Origin: an uncultured Tenacibaculum sp.
GTDB lineage: Bacteria > Bacteroidota > Bacteroidia > Flavobacteriales > Flavobacteriaceae
DNA length: 64,000 bases
Assembly: GCF_947499065.1 (NCBI RefSeq)
Contig: NZ_CANMMT010000011.1
Span: 28,563-92,562 of the forward strand
Direction of reading: 5' to 3'
The notes under the pieces are model-generated. The model did no database searches. It had not been told where the DNA came from and saw only the letters and a program-made list of their open reading frames with translations. Below, in pieces: positions 44,593 through 62,100 of the stretch (position 1 is the stretch's first letter; every line of letters starts with the position of its first letter). The position numbers and the translations under genes were made by a program.

Positions 44593-45615
44593 TTAAAAGA
44601 TTAATTTTTTTAAACTATCAGCAGCATTTTCTGCAGTGATGTCTCTTTGTGGCATTCCAAACATTTCATATCCAACCATAAACTTTTTTACACTAGCACT
44701 ACGAAGTAGAGGAGGGTAAAAGCTCATATGCCAATGCCAATAATCCTTGTTTAGATCATTACAAGGAGCTTGATGTATACCACTTGAGTAAGGAAAAGAG
44801 CAATTAAAAAGCTTGTCGTATGCACTTGTAATCTTAGAAATAGCTTCAGCAAAGTCTACTCGTTCTTTTGGTGTTAATAGACTAATGTTTGCTTGTTGCT
44901 TTTTAGGGATTATCATGGTCTCGTACGGCCAAATAGCCCAAAAAGGAATTATAACTACGAAATTTTCGTTTTCAAATAATATACGTTCATTTTTTTCTAA
45001 CTCTTGTTTTAAATAGTTTTCTAGTAACGAACTTTTGTTAATATTGAAATACAGTTTCTGTTGATTGTCTTTTTTACTAATCTCATTTGGAATACTAGAT
45101 TGTGCCCATATTTGACCATGAGGGTGAGGGTTGCTACAGCCCATAACAGCTCCTTTATTTTCAAAAATTTGAACATAGTTAATGAAGTCTAATTTACTTA
45201 ACTCTGAATATTCTTTTTGCCATAGTGAAACCACTTTTTCAATGGCACTTTTATCCATGTCAGCTAATGTTTTTGAATGGTTCGAGCTAAAACAAATTAC
45301 TTTACAAATTCCTTTTTCAGATTCAGCTTTTAGTAATCCGTCATCTATAGAAAAATTAGGTGTTTCATTTTGTAAAGCAGCGAAATCATTGGTGAAAACA
45401 TAGGTGTCTTTATAGTCTGGGTTTTGTTCTCCGTTAGCACGGGTATTACCTGGGCATAAATAACAACTAGAATCGTATGTTGGTCTTTTATTTTGAGTTG
45501 TATCTTCTTCTTGACCTTGCCATGGGCGTTTTGCTCTATGTGGAGAAACTAGTACCCACTCGCCAGTTAAAATGTTGAAACGTTTATGCGAGTAATTATC
45601 TAAATGTGAATTCAT
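44593..45615 (-). CDS. galT: Galactose-1-phosphate uridylyltransferase
   Basis: A 340-residue Leloir enzyme that exchanges UMP between UDP-glucose and galactose 1-phosphate. The active-site motif GCSNPHPHGQIW carries the uridylylated histidine, and CYLCPGN near residue 50 is the first zinc-site half. Last gene of the nine-gene galactose operon, three bases after the NTF2-like gene. galE (UDP-galactose epimerase) is not in the window. Confidence 0.95.
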   Translation of the reverse strand: MNSHLDNYSHKRFNILTGEWVLVSPHRAKRPWQGQEEDTTQNKRPTYDSSCYLCPGNTRANGEQNPDYKDTYVFTNDFAALQNETPNFSIDDGLLKAESEKGICKVICFSSNHSKTLADMDKSAIEKVVSLWQKEYSELSKLDFINYVQIFENKGAVMGCSNPHPHGQIWAQSSIPNEISKKDNQQKLYFNINKSSLLENYLKQELEKNERILFENENFVVIIPFWAIWPYETMIIPKKQQANISLLTPKERVDFAEAISKITSAYDKLFNCSFPYSSGIHQAPCNDLNKDYWHWHMSFYPPLLRSASVKKFMVGYEMFGMPQRDITAENAADSLKKLIF

Positions 45616-45618
45616 ATT

Positions 45619-46059
45619 TTAACAAGAAGTATCTGCAATAATTTTCCATTCACCATTTATTTTTTTGAAGATAATCATAAATACTCCATTGGCATTGCCA
45701 ACTGGACGTGTTAAATGATATTCTCCCATAACAAAATAAGCGTTGTTATTTATTTTACTAATATCGTTAACCTTAAATTTTAAAGTACCACTGTGGTCTT
45801 TTGTTGGGTATCCTTTTTTGTAATTAGCCAATGTCTTATTCCAGCCATATGTTAAGCCGCTACTGCCATAAAATTTTAAAGAATCATTTTTCCAATATCC
45901 TTGCATGAATCCCTCTAAATCATGATTTGACCATGCTTTCTCTTGAGATTTCATGATAGTCAAAATTTCTTTTTTATCTGTAGCTTCTGATGTTTTTTGG
46001 CTTTCTTTTTGACAAGAAATACCTATAAGTACAAAGGTGATTAAAATTAGTTTCTTCAT
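45619..46059 (-). CDS. NTF2-like (DUF4440-type) lipoprotein within the gal operon
   Basis: A 146-residue lipoprotein: signal MKKLILITFVLIGISC (Cys16), then an NTF2-like domain with KAWSNHDLEGFMQGYW at the start and NGEWKIIADTSC at the end. Its place between galK and galT, with gaps of only a few bases, shows co-transcription, but the role in sugar use is unknown. An in-frame ATG at 46116 would overlap galK and lacks the lipoprotein signal, so 46059 is preferred. Confidence 0.78.
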   Translation of the reverse strand: MKKLILITFVLIGISCQKESQKTSEATDKKEILTIMKSQEKAWSNHDLEGFMQGYWKNDSLKFYGSSGLTYGWNKTLANYKKGYPTKDHSGTLKFKVNDISKINNNAYFVMGEYHLTRPVGNANGVFMIIFKKINGEWKIIADTSC

Positions 46060-46067
46060 TTTGTATG

Positions 46068-47213
46068 TTATATTATTTGTGTTCCGTTGGATAAATTTAC
46101 TTTGTAAATAGCACAATTGTGTTTGAATTTTTGTGCATATTCTTGTTGTATTTGTGTTAAGAAAGCTTCTTTTTCTGAGGTTTTAATTAGGTTAATTGTA
46201 CAGCCTCCAAATCCGCCTCCCATCATTCTAGCACCTATTACCGAAGAATGTTTTTGTGCTTTATGAACTAAAAAATCTAATTCAGGGCAACTTACTTTAT
46301 ATTGTTTTGAAAGCCCTTCATGAGATTCGAAAAGTAAGCTTCCAAATTTTGATACATTATCGGTTTCTAATGATTTTACAGCTTGTAATGTACGTTTGTT
46401 TTCTTTAATTACATACAGAGCTTGTTCATATTCTTCTAAAGAGATTTTATCTTTTATAGTAATTAAATCATGCTCTTTAATATCTCTTAGGCTAGATTTC
46501 TTTAATAATTTAGATATGCTTTCACACACAACACGTCTTTTGTTGTATGCACTATCAGCTAATGAATGTTTTACATTTGTGTTGATTAGGATAAGCTCAT
46601 AGTTTCCAAAATTAGCTGTATGTATTGTTGCATCAAGTGTTCTACAATCCAAATGCAAGGCTTTGTTTTTTTGACCAAACATGGATGCGTATTGATCCAT
46701 AATTCCACATTTAACACCAACAAAATTATGTTCGGCCTGTTGTGAAATAAAAATCATTTCTTGTTTTGTTAATTGAAGTTGAAATACTTCATTTAACCCA
46801 AAAACAATACTATTTTCGAGTGCAGCAGAAGATGATAAACCTGCTCCAAAAGGAATATCTCCAGAGAATACCAGATTAAAATTAGAAACTATTTTTCCTT
46901 TTTTTTGAATTTCGCTTACAACACCTAAAATATAATTTTGCCATCCATTAGTTGTAAGAGGAGAAACAGAACTTGTGGTAAATTCATGTTGCTCATTTTT
47001 GTCTAAAGCAACAATAGTACTTTTATTTGTTTCAGATTGTTGAATTGCAGTATAAATACCTTTGTCTATGGCAGCTGGAAATACAAAACCTTCATTGTAA
47101 TCGGTATGTTCTCCAATTAAATTAATTCTTCCGGGAGAAAAAACTAATAAAGGTTCTGTCTTAAAGTAATTTAAGAACTCTTGTTGTACTTGTTCTTTTA
47201 ATGATTGATTCAT
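46068..47213 (-). CDS. galK: Galactokinase
   Basis: A 381-residue GHMP kinase that phosphorylates alpha-D-galactose at C1. The galactokinase signature GRINLIGEHTDYNEGFVFP is at about 28-46, the ATP loop GAGLSSSAALENS at about 126-138, and the third motif GARMMGGGFGGCTI near the C-terminus. It starts one base after the symporter stop. It needs alpha-galactose, which fits the aldose epimerase upstream in the same operon. Confidence 0.96.
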   Translation of the reverse strand: MNQSLKEQVQQEFLNYFKTEPLLVFSPGRINLIGEHTDYNEGFVFPAAIDKGIYTAIQQSETNKSTIVALDKNEQHEFTTSSVSPLTTNGWQNYILGVVSEIQKKGKIVSNFNLVFSGDIPFGAGLSSSAALENSIVFGLNEVFQLQLTKQEMIFISQQAEHNFVGVKCGIMDQYASMFGQKNKALHLDCRTLDATIHTANFGNYELILINTNVKHSLADSAYNKRRVVCESISKLLKKSSLRDIKEHDLITIKDKISLEEYEQALYVIKENKRTLQAVKSLETDNVSKFGSLLFESHEGLSKQYKVSCPELDFLVHKAQKHSSVIGARMMGGGFGGCTINLIKTSEKEAFLTQIQQEYAQKFKHNCAIYKVNLSNGTQII

Positions 47214-48860
47214 TTATGCAAAATATATATATACTCCAATTACAATTAGACATATGATAAGTCCCACTTGTTTTACATATTTCCAGGGTTTTATATCTAC
47301 TTGTTCTGTGTATTTTTGAACATAATCTTCTGTTCTTGGTTTTAGTTTACCTATAATTAACATGATTCCTACATTTAATAAAAATAGAATAGCCATGATG
47401 TCTAAAAAATGTGGATATGCATTAGCTTTTACTAAGGCTAGTTCAGCTGTGTCAACAATACCTGAAGTTTTAGCTTTTGCTAAGGCATTATCTACAAAAT
47501 AAGGCTGTAAAAAGAATTGGCTTAGAATGTATAATAGACAACCTGATATTAAACCTATTTTGGCTGCTATAGCAGGAACTCTTTTGGTTAAGAAACCAAC
47601 AACTATGATAGTTAAAATAGGGATGCTGTAAATACCATTTACTTCTTGTAAATATTTAAATAAACTCCCAGCATTAGCTATTAAAGGAGCTATAAACATA
47701 GCAGCAAAAGCTAAAATGACTCCAAATAATTTACCATATTTTACAACTGTTTTTTCGTTAGCATCTTTGTTTATATGTTGTTTGTAAACATCTATTCCGA
47801 ATAATGTTACAGCACTATTTAAAACACTATTGAAGGAACTTAAAATAGCTCCAAACAATACTGCTGCAAAAAATCCAACCCAAGCTTTTGGTAACACTTT
47901 ATTGACTAGCATAGGGTAAGCATCATCCGGATTTTCTAAACTACCATTAAATAAATGAAAAGCGATTAATCCAGGTAATACTACTATTAAAGGACCTAAT
48001 ATTTTTATAAAAGAAGCTAATAATAATCCTTTTTGGCCTTCTTCTAAGTTTTTAGCAGCTAAAGCTCTCTGAATTATTTGTTGGTTAGTTCCCCAATAAA
48101 ATAATTGAACTAACATCATTCCAGTAAAAATGGTGTAAAAAGGAACTGGGTCAGTTGGTCCTCCCATGGATTTAAATTTCTCTGGGTTTTCTGTAGTTAA
48201 TATGGAAATTCCATCAAAAAAACTACCATCTCCAATCATTATTAATCCGAAGATAGGGATTAATAATCCTCCTATAAGTAAACCAATAGCATTAATAGTA
48301 TCAGAAACGGCTACAGCTTTTAGTCCTCCAAATACAGCGTATATAGAGCCAATAATTCCAATTCCCCAAACACAAATCCAAATAGATTGTGTGTGTGAAA
48401 CATTTAACAACTCTGGAATGTTAAACATACCACTAATAGCTAATGAACCTGAATATAAAATTACAGGTAATAAGACCACAACATACCCTGTTAAGAATAG
48501 GATAGAAGTCCATGTTTTTGTAGCTACGTCGAAACGTTCTGATAAAAATTGAGGAATTGTTGTTAGTCCTCCTTTTAAATATCTAGGAAGTAAAAACATA
48601 GCGGTTACAATCATGGCAATTGCTGCTAAGGTTTCCCATACCATTACCGATAAGCCGCTTTCATATGCTGATCCGTTTAGTCCAACAATTTGTTCGGTAG
48701 ATAGGTTTGTAAGTAACAATGATCCTGCAATAACACCTGCAGTTAAACTTCTTCCTCCAAGAAAGTACCCATCGGAAGTGTTTTCGTTAGTTTTTCTTGT
48801 TTTGAGGTAAGAAATAATAGCAACAAGAATTGTGAATCCTAGAAATGTGATAAACTGCAT
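47214..48860 (-). CDS. Sodium:solute symporter, sugar (SGLT-like) type
   Basis: A 548-residue inner-membrane protein with about 14 transmembrane segments. GGRSLTAGVIAGSLLLTNLSTEQIVGLNGSAYE (read in parts: GGRSL, NLSTEQ, GLNGSAYE) and the middle YWGTNQQIIQRALAAKN are typical of the SGLT branch of the SSS family, which imports glucose or galactose with Na+. Neighbours (beta-galactosidase, galactokinase) point to galactose. It is co-transcribed, with gaps of three bases and zero on its two sides. Confidence 0.93.
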   Translation of the reverse strand: MQFITFLGFTILVAIISYLKTRKTNENTSDGYFLGGRSLTAGVIAGSLLLTNLSTEQIVGLNGSAYESGLSVMVWETLAAIAMIVTAMFLLPRYLKGGLTTIPQFLSERFDVATKTWTSILFLTGYVVVLLPVILYSGSLAISGMFNIPELLNVSHTQSIWICVWGIGIIGSIYAVFGGLKAVAVSDTINAIGLLIGGLLIPIFGLIMIGDGSFFDGISILTTENPEKFKSMGGPTDPVPFYTIFTGMMLVQLFYWGTNQQIIQRALAAKNLEEGQKGLLLASFIKILGPLIVVLPGLIAFHLFNGSLENPDDAYPMLVNKVLPKAWVGFFAAVLFGAILSSFNSVLNSAVTLFGIDVYKQHINKDANEKTVVKYGKLFGVILAFAAMFIAPLIANAGSLFKYLQEVNGIYSIPILTIIVVGFLTKRVPAIAAKIGLISGCLLYILSQFFLQPYFVDNALAKAKTSGIVDTAELALVKANAYPHFLDIMAILFLLNVGIMLIIGKLKPRTEDYVQKYTEQVDIKPWKYVKQVGLIICLIVIGVYIYFA

Positions 48861-48863
48861 GTG

Positions 48864-55050
<6,187 letters not shown>

Positions 55051-55051
<1 letters not shown>

Positions 55052-57063
55052 TAGTCTTTTTGTAATAGCATAATAATATGTGCAGCGCTCCAGCTAAAGT
55101 TTTTAGCATGTAAGCCTTTTCCTGTTAAAGGGTGGTAATTTTCTCTAATCGATTTACCGTCTTCTAATAAGCCTTCTGCTCCTTTTAAAATTTGAATAGT
55201 AGCTTTGTCTGCTTCTGAATGAAAACCATAATTGCGTAAGCTTTTTACGCCAAAGTAAGATTGGTCTAGCCAATTAGGTCCTCTCCAGTATCCTTTTAAT
55301 GGATCAAATTTAGGATGATCGGCACTCATAGTTTGAAAGGGGACTTTTGTGTAAAACTTAGCAGTATTCATCATTTTATTTTTTACTGCTTCTGCTTGTT
55401 CTTGTGTAGCCGCATTTGCCCATAAAGCAGTCCAGCCTTCACTTCCTTCTCCTTTAATAAAAGTTGTTCCTTCTAAGTTAGTATCGTAAAACCAACCATC
55501 ATTTTTATCGTAAAATTGTTCCTGAATTTTAGTTTTTAATTTGTTGGCATCTGTAATAAATTGCTGACTTTCCTCAGTGAGTTTTAATTTGGTTGCTAAT
55601 TGACTTAAGTATATTTTTTCAGCATAAAGATATGCGTTTAAGTCAACACTTTCTTGATTTAAAGAATAAGCACCCTCTTCATTTTTTAAAATTTTAGAAT
55701 TGTCAAATCGTATAGCGTTGTCCATACCGCTTTCCCATTTTGCAGCAATTAAACTTCCGTCTGTAGATCCATATTCGCAAAGTCCATCTTTGTCATGGTC
55801 TCTTTTGTTGTACCACCACTGGTGATATTTTTTTAGCTTAGGATAAAATTCTTTAACGAATTCAATATCCTTGTCTTTGTTATAAATTTTAGAAACTGCC
55901 CATGCAGATAGAGGTGGTTTGGTATCACGATAATTATGCTTCTCTATTAGAGTGTCTCTAAAAACGCAATCGACAATAAAACCATCATCTTTTTGAAAAT
56001 GAAACATTAATCTCATTTGTTCTTTGGCAAGTTTTGTGTCGTAGTAAGATAACCCAACAGCATGTTTCCAAGAATCCCAAGACCAAAAACCATTAAACCA
56101 TTTATAGTGATAACTTGGGAATAAGCCTTCGTGTTTAATTTCTCCAGCTGGTATACGCCAATTGTTTTGTAAAGTTAAATGTGCTTTAATTAATGCTTTG
56201 TTGTATGTGCTATCTTGAAATTGTTTTTTGCTGTTTTTTATTAATGAAGCTAGTTGTGTTTCTTTTTCTTTTTTTTTCTTTTGTAAGACTTCTTCAAAAT
56301 CAGCATTTTTAATGTTGTCTTTTTCTTTATCCCATGAATATTCTGGGAAAATGAAGGATTGAGAAATTACAAACGATTTTTTTTCGTTTGGTTTTAAAAT
56401 CAATTTATTGTGGGCTTGATAATGTAGATTGTCTATTAGTTTTATTTCAACATTTTTTGGAAATATAAGATGTCCTTTTGCTAAAGAATTGGTTGAGTGT
56501 ATTTTTAATTCATTCTTTTCAAGTTCAAAAGAAATTCCATCAGCAAATATTGGTGAATGACCCCAGTTCAATGATAAATCTTTCTCCTTCTTTGAATTGT
56601 TTTTTATAGTTGTTTCGATTAAAGCTGTATGCCCATTTTTAAAAACAAGTTTTTGAGTAATTTCTAATTCCTTGGTGTTAAAAGTTTGCTCTAGATGACT
56701 TGTATAAGCATTAGAACTTATGTTTTTAAAACTCTTAGGGTAATTATCATTTTCAATAATGCTTAAATTAGTAAATGAGGTTGTTAGCCATATACCATTT
56801 TGTTGTGTCATCAAAAAAGGACCACTAAAACCTATTGATTCAGCTGTGTTTTCATGAAAACTGTAAGCAAACCAAGCTCCTTGATCTGAAAACATTAGTC
56901 CTTCTTTATCAAATTTTTGCTGAGGACTTATCTTATAGTCAAGAATGTTTGCATACATATTGGTATGCTTGGGTGTTTTTCTTGAATCGGTTTTTTGTTT
57001 TGAGTTACAACTTAGTAAAACAAGAACAAAAGTAAGTGCTGTTATGTATTTTAAATTATTCAT
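55051..57063 (-). CDS. GH63 alpha-glucosidase of the YgjK type, lipoprotein
   Basis: A 670-residue lipoprotein (LVLLSC, Cys19). An N-terminal beta-sandwich precedes an (alpha/alpha)6 barrel whose motifs follow E. coli YgjK closely: FWSWDSWKHAV, NYRDTKPPLSAWAV, KWESGMD with general acid Asp448, YWRGPNWLDQ, and RENYHPLTG with base Glu641, ending NFSWSAAHIIMLL. GH63 enzymes cleave alpha-glucosides with inversion; YgjK is known for accepting Glc-alpha-1,2-Gal. It is one base from the fusion gene and overlaps galM by eight bases. The terminal glucose of collagen glycan is an attractive target (inference). Confidence 0.88.
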
Positions 57064-57949
57064 TTTTTAATTGAATTGTCCATTGAATATTAAACTCTTC
57101 CTTAGATGGTAAAGTTTGTAGTCCTAATTTGTTGTTAAAGCTATTTGAAGGCCCTGTAACAGGTTCTATAGCAATATGATTTTCTAGGTCTGGAGTATAA
57201 ATTTGTATATAGTTGTCGCTAAAAGAGGAATTTATCTTTAGTAAATAATCAGGGGTTTTAAATCTGATGAAATTATTTTTTAATAAGTAACAGTTGTCCA
57301 GTTTCTTATCCCCAATTTTAAATTTATACGGTGTTTTGTTGTTTTCGGTTTTTATAGGAATCATTTCCTTATCATGAATTATTTCCTTATCAGAATTTAT
57401 TTCTAAAACGCTGTTTGCGATATTGTTAGAATAAAAATAAGGATGCCATCCAATAGTGAAAGGGAATGAATAATTATCATTATTGTTGATAGTTACATTT
57501 AAATTTAGTTGATTGTTAAATAAGGTATATGTTATTGCGATAGAAAATAGAAATGGAAATCCGTTTTCTTTTGTTTCTTGATTGTAAGTTAAGGTAACAG
57601 AAATCGAATGTTCATTGATTTCTTTTGATGTTAGTTTAAATGGTTTGTTATATATTAAACCATGTATAGCATTTGTGTTACAAGAAGAGTTTTTTTCTAG
57701 TTGATATTTCTGATTTAAATATTCATATTCACCATTTAAAATCCTATTGGCAAAAGGAAATAATATTGCAGAAGCATATGATTCTTTGTAAGATACTATG
57801 CTGGAAAAATCTTTAATAATAACTGAGTTGTTCAATATTAATTGAGTTAAACTTCCTCCGTTAATAAGAGATATTTCTGCTTTCGATTTATCATTATGCA
57901 AGGTGATATTAGTGCCTTGTTCAATAATGTTTTGTTTAATTGCTTGCAA
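57056..57949 (-). CDS. galM: Aldose 1-epimerase (mutarotase)
   Basis: A 297-residue cytosolic galactose-mutarotase-like beta-sandwich. Catalytic and binding residues are visible in FANRILNGEY, IHGLIYNKP (His), GWHPYF (His, general acid) and AIEPVTGPSNSFNN (Glu, general base). It supplies alpha-galactose for GalK from the beta-anomer released by a beta-galactosidase. It lies three bases after the regulator gene and overlaps the GH63 gene by eight bases. Confidence 0.9.
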   Translation of the reverse strand: MQAIKQNIIEQGTNITLHNDKSKAEISLINGGSLTQLILNNSVIIKDFSSIVSYKESYASAILFPFANRILNGEYEYLNQKYQLEKNSSCNTNAIHGLIYNKPFKLTSKEINEHSISVTLTYNQETKENGFPFLFSIAITYTLFNNQLNLNVTINNNDNYSFPFTIGWHPYFYSNNIANSVLEINSDKEIIHDKEMIPIKTENNKTPYKFKIGDKKLDNCYLLKNNFIRFKTPDYLLKINSSFSDNYIQIYTPDLENHIAIEPVTGPSNSFNNKLGLQTLPSKEEFNIQWTIQLKNE

Positions 57950-57952
57950 ATT

Positions 57953-58951
57953 TTACAGAGAATTTCTAATTATTAGTTTATTTTCATTTTCTATTTGCCC
58001 TTCTTCATTATTTGAAATCATTTGAGCAAGCTTTTTTCCCATGGCTTTAAAATCTGTAGAAATAGTGGTTATTCCATCTTCTACAATTTCTTTTAATAAT
58101 GTGTCGTTGTATGAGATAATTCCAATGTCAGAAGCTATTTTAAACTTGGTTTCTTTAACCTTTTTAATAATTCGAATAAGGTTTCTATCGTCGGGTATTA
58201 TAAATACATCACCTTTTTCAATTTCAAAACCTTCTAAAGATTCAATAACTGTGTTTTTAAATCTATTCATAGAACAGAATTTTTTAAAGCCTTTTAACAA
58301 GCCGTTGGGTTGTTTGTCTTTTTCAAAAAGAAAAACTAAATGATCATATTTTTTCAATAGTTTAAGTCCATCTAATAAACCATTAAAAATATCTTTTTCA
58401 AAGTTTTGGTATATGGCAGGGTAGTGAGATAGTTCGCTATTTGTTTGGTCTAATATGTATACCTTTTTCTGAGATATTTTATTTAAGATCAATTCTGTTT
58501 TCTTTAGTTTAGCGGGCATAATTATATAGTAATTATACTTTCCTAAATTGTCATAGATTAGTTTTTTAAAAACATCATAGTTGAAATGATGAAAGAAAAT
58601 ATCTACTTCTATGGTTTCATTAAGATTTTTTAGAAAAGAATTGTATAAGTCTTCTTTAAAGGCGTTAAGCTCGTCAAATAATAGAAAAACTTTTTGAGTT
58701 ATGTATACACTTTCACTATTTACATAATACCCTTTTCCTGGGATTGATTCTATAATTCCTCTAACTTTTAAGTCGTTGTAGGCATATAAAATAGTATCTC
58801 TTGATAATTTATATTTAGTCCTAATGCTGTTGATTGAAGGGAGTTTATCTCCCAATTTTATTTGCTTTAATGCAATGGCGTTTTCTATAGAAGTAACAAT
58901 TTGTTTGTACTTCGGAATACCTACGTTTTTTTCTATATGAATTATGCTCAT
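57953..58951 (-). CDS. GntR-type regulator with LacI-like ligand-binding domain
   Basis: A 332-residue regulator. The N-terminal GntR winged helix (residues 1-75) has KLPSINSIRTKYKLSRDTI and GKGYYVNS. The C-terminal part (about 85-332) is a periplasmic-binding-protein-like sensor domain (VYILDQTNSELSHYP, IGIISYNDTLLKEI), the type found in sugar-responsive regulators of Bacteroidota such as AraR. First gene of the operon and divergent from susC, with a near-palindromic operator candidate 28 bases upstream of its start. It probably controls both directions in response to galactose or an intermediate. Confidence 0.9.
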   Translation of the reverse strand: MSIIHIEKNVGIPKYKQIVTSIENAIALKQIKLGDKLPSINSIRTKYKLSRDTILYAYNDLKVRGIIESIPGKGYYVNSESVYITQKVFLLFDELNAFKEDLYNSFLKNLNETIEVDIFFHHFNYDVFKKLIYDNLGKYNYYIIMPAKLKKTELILNKISQKKVYILDQTNSELSHYPAIYQNFEKDIFNGLLDGLKLLKKYDHLVFLFEKDKQPNGLLKGFKKFCSMNRFKNTVIESLEGFEIEKGDVFIIPDDRNLIRIIKKVKETKFKIASDIGIISYNDTLLKEIVEDGITTISTDFKAMGKKLAQMISNNEEGQIENENKLIIRNSL

Positions 58952-58979
58952 GAAACAAATATATAATTTATTAAAACAA

Positions 58980-59007
58980 AAACAAACTGGTAGGTACTGG
59001 TTTGTTT
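58980..59007. promoter_or_regulatory. Inverted repeat, operator candidate of the GntR-type regulator
   Basis: AAACAAACTGGTA and TACTGGTTTGTTT form a 13-base inverted repeat with two mismatched positions and a two-base centre. It lies in the divergent region between the regulator (start 58951) and susC (start 59129). A candidate -7 for susC, TAGTTTTA at 59018-59025, follows it directly. Confidence 0.5.
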
Positions 59008-59128
59008 TTTGTGTAACTAGTTTTAGATTAGCTGTGTACCTATGGCTTTTATAATTAATTATAATGTTTATGTATTAGAGAAAGCAAGCGGGGTGTATAT
59101 AAAAATAAAAACTAATATTTTCTAACTT

Positions 59129-62100
59129 ATGAAACAAAAGGAATTAAGATTACAACAAAAATTATTAAAAAAAGTCTTCTTGACCCTACTAGTTTGTTTT
59201 CTGTTGATTTTTTCTCAAAATGTATTTTCTCAAGAAGGCGAGATTACTGGGAAAATAACGGATAATAGTGGTGTGGGATTGCCAGGGGCTACAGTAACTG
59301 TTAAAGGTGAATTAAAAGGCGTAGAGGCAGATTTTAATGGAGATTACAAGATTAAGGCAGGTCCGGCAACTATATTGGTGTATAGTTTTGTTGGTTATGC
59401 ATCTAAAGAAGTGTTGGTTGGAAATCAATTAACAATAAATGTAACCTTAGAAGAAGATAATACTTTGGAGGAAGTGGTTATTATAGGTTATGGTTCGCAA
59501 AAAAAGAGTGATGTAACTGGTGCAGTAGGTCAGGTAAAAGCAAAAGAGCTAACCAAAGTAGTAACTACGAATCCTACGGATGCGTTACAAGGAAGGGTTG
59601 CTGGAGTTACAGTAACATCATCTTCTGGAACGCCAGGAGGAGTAGCTGATATTTTAATAAGGGGAGTTGGAAGTTTTGGAAGTAATAGGCCATTGTTTAT
59701 TGTTGATGGTGTACAGGCTGATCCTTATTTTATTGATGCAAATAATATTGAGTCTATAGAGGTATTGAAAGATGCTGCTTCGGCTTCAATTTATGGAACA
59801 AGAGCTGCAAATGGTGTGGTGATTATATCTACTAAAAAAGGAAAAAAAGGAAAAATTACTGTTGATATTGAGCAGTCTTTAAGTTTTAATACGCAAAGGA
59901 AAAAACTGAATTTGTTAGATGCAGATGGTTATGTTCAAGTGCATAGACAAATGTATGAAAATGCTGGTGTTGCTTTACCTAGTTATGTGGCAAATCCACC
60001 AAATGTTAATGCTGATTGGTTAGGGGCTACTCACAGAGATGGTGAATTGAAATTATTAAATGCGAGGGTTAGTGGAGCTTCGGAGAAGTTAAACTTTACT
60101 CTGGGAGGGAATTTTGCTGATGAAAAAGGAGTGTTAATAGGTTCAGAGTTTACTAAGAGAGGACTTTTTGCGAATGCAACTTTTACTGATGAAAGGCTGC
60201 AGGTGACTGGAGCTTTAAACTATTCTGAAACATATAGAGAGAATTATAAGTTCTCATTAAGAGAAACGTATCAGATATCTCCTTTAATTCCAATATTAGA
60301 TCCAACTAAGCAATCTGGTTATGGGTATAGAGATGGAGATTTACCAGATCATAGAAATCCTGTGGGTGAAAATTTTTTTAGAGAAGGATATACGAAATTA
60401 AAGTATTTCATAGGGAATGTTGGGGTTAAGTATGAGTTGTTTGAAGGTTTAAAGTTGGGGGCAAATTATTCAATATCTAACTTGGCTAACTTTTCGTATG
60501 CTTTTCATAAGCCTTTTAGGGTGAGAGATGTTGATGGTAATGAACAGAATCAATACTTCTTTTTGTCGGAATACAACAGTGATTTTAGAAGAATTAATCA
60601 AGAGTATACTATAAACTATAAGACAGAAATTGGGAAACATGCAATTGAACTTTTAGGGGGGTATCAAAGAATTATAGAGCCTTTTTCAGAAACATATGTT
60701 CAGGCTGAAGGTTGGAAAATATCTGATCAAGACTTAGATGGTAATGGGGATTTAGATGATAAAGAACCGGTAACATTACTAGATGAAAATTTTAAAACAT
60801 TGAATGCGTTTAGAACTGCTGAGGCAACATTCTCTGGAAGAGGAACAAATTCAGAATATACTTTAGCTTCGTTATTTGGAAGGGTTAATTATGCTTATGA
60901 TAATAAATATTTATTTCAAGCAAGTATAAGAAGGGATGGTAGTTCTAAGTTTGGAAAGAATAATAAGTATGGTGTTTTTCCATCGTTTGCATTAGGTTGG
61001 AAAATTACTGAAGAGAGCTTTATGAATGATCAAGATATTTTTGACTTCTTAAAGTTAAGATTTAGTTGGGGAGAAGCTGGTAGTGATAATGCTTTAGGTA
61101 ATTATGATTTTGTAGCATTAATTTCTCAGGGTGCTAACTCGTCAAATGGAGGGTATATTTTTGGAAACCCACAGACTTCGTATGTTGGAGGGATTGCTAG
61201 AGATTTAGAGAATCCAGATTTACAATGGGAAACGAATATTTCTTCAAACTTAGGGGTAGATTATTCGGTTTTAGATAATAAAATAAAAGGTTCTGTAAAT
61301 TATTATAATACTAAAACAAAAGATTTATTAATTGTTAAAGAAGTGCCGCTTTCTAGTGGTGTACGTAATCCGGTAATTAATGTTGGTGAGTTTGAGAATA
61401 GTGGTGTTGAGTTTGAGTTAGGATATAATGAGAGTTTTAATGAGGTGAAATTTTCAGCATTTGCAACTTTTTCAACTTTAAATAGTGAGGTTACTAAATT
61501 GGCAAGACCAGGTCAGGTTTTAAGAGGTGCTGGTTTATTGTTTGGGTCTGATCATTTTGTAAATCAAACAAAAGTTGGTTATGAGCCAGGTGCTTATTTT
61601 TTACCAGTAGCTAATGGGATTTTTCAAAATCAAGCAGAAATTGATGCTCATGACCCAACAGGAACATTACAGCCAGATGCAAAGCCAGGAGATATTCGTT
61701 TTGTGGATCAAAATGGAGATGGGGTCTTAAATAGTGATGATGAAGTGTATTTAGGAAGTGCGTTGCCGAAATATGAGTACAGTTTAAATTTATCTGCAGA
61801 TTACAGAGGTGTTGATTTTAATATCTTTTTTCAAGGAGTAGGGGGTAATAAAATTTATAATGGAAATAGATTTCAATCAATTGGAGTAGATACAGGAAGA
61901 AATTTTGAAGCGTCTTCATTAAATGCTTGGACGCCAACAAATACTAATACGGATATTCCAAGAGCAGTTTTAGGTGATCCTAATAGAAATAATAGAGCGT
62001 CTAGTAGATTTTTAGAAGATGGAAGTTATTTACGTATTAAAACAATTCAATTGGGATATTCGTTCCCGAAAAAGGTTTTGGATAAGTTGAGTATGAGTAA

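Noticed and set aside
48166..48552. Open frame of 128 codons antisense to the symporter gene
   Set aside because: Proline/isoleucine-rich shadow of the membrane protein's codons; no independent start signals.
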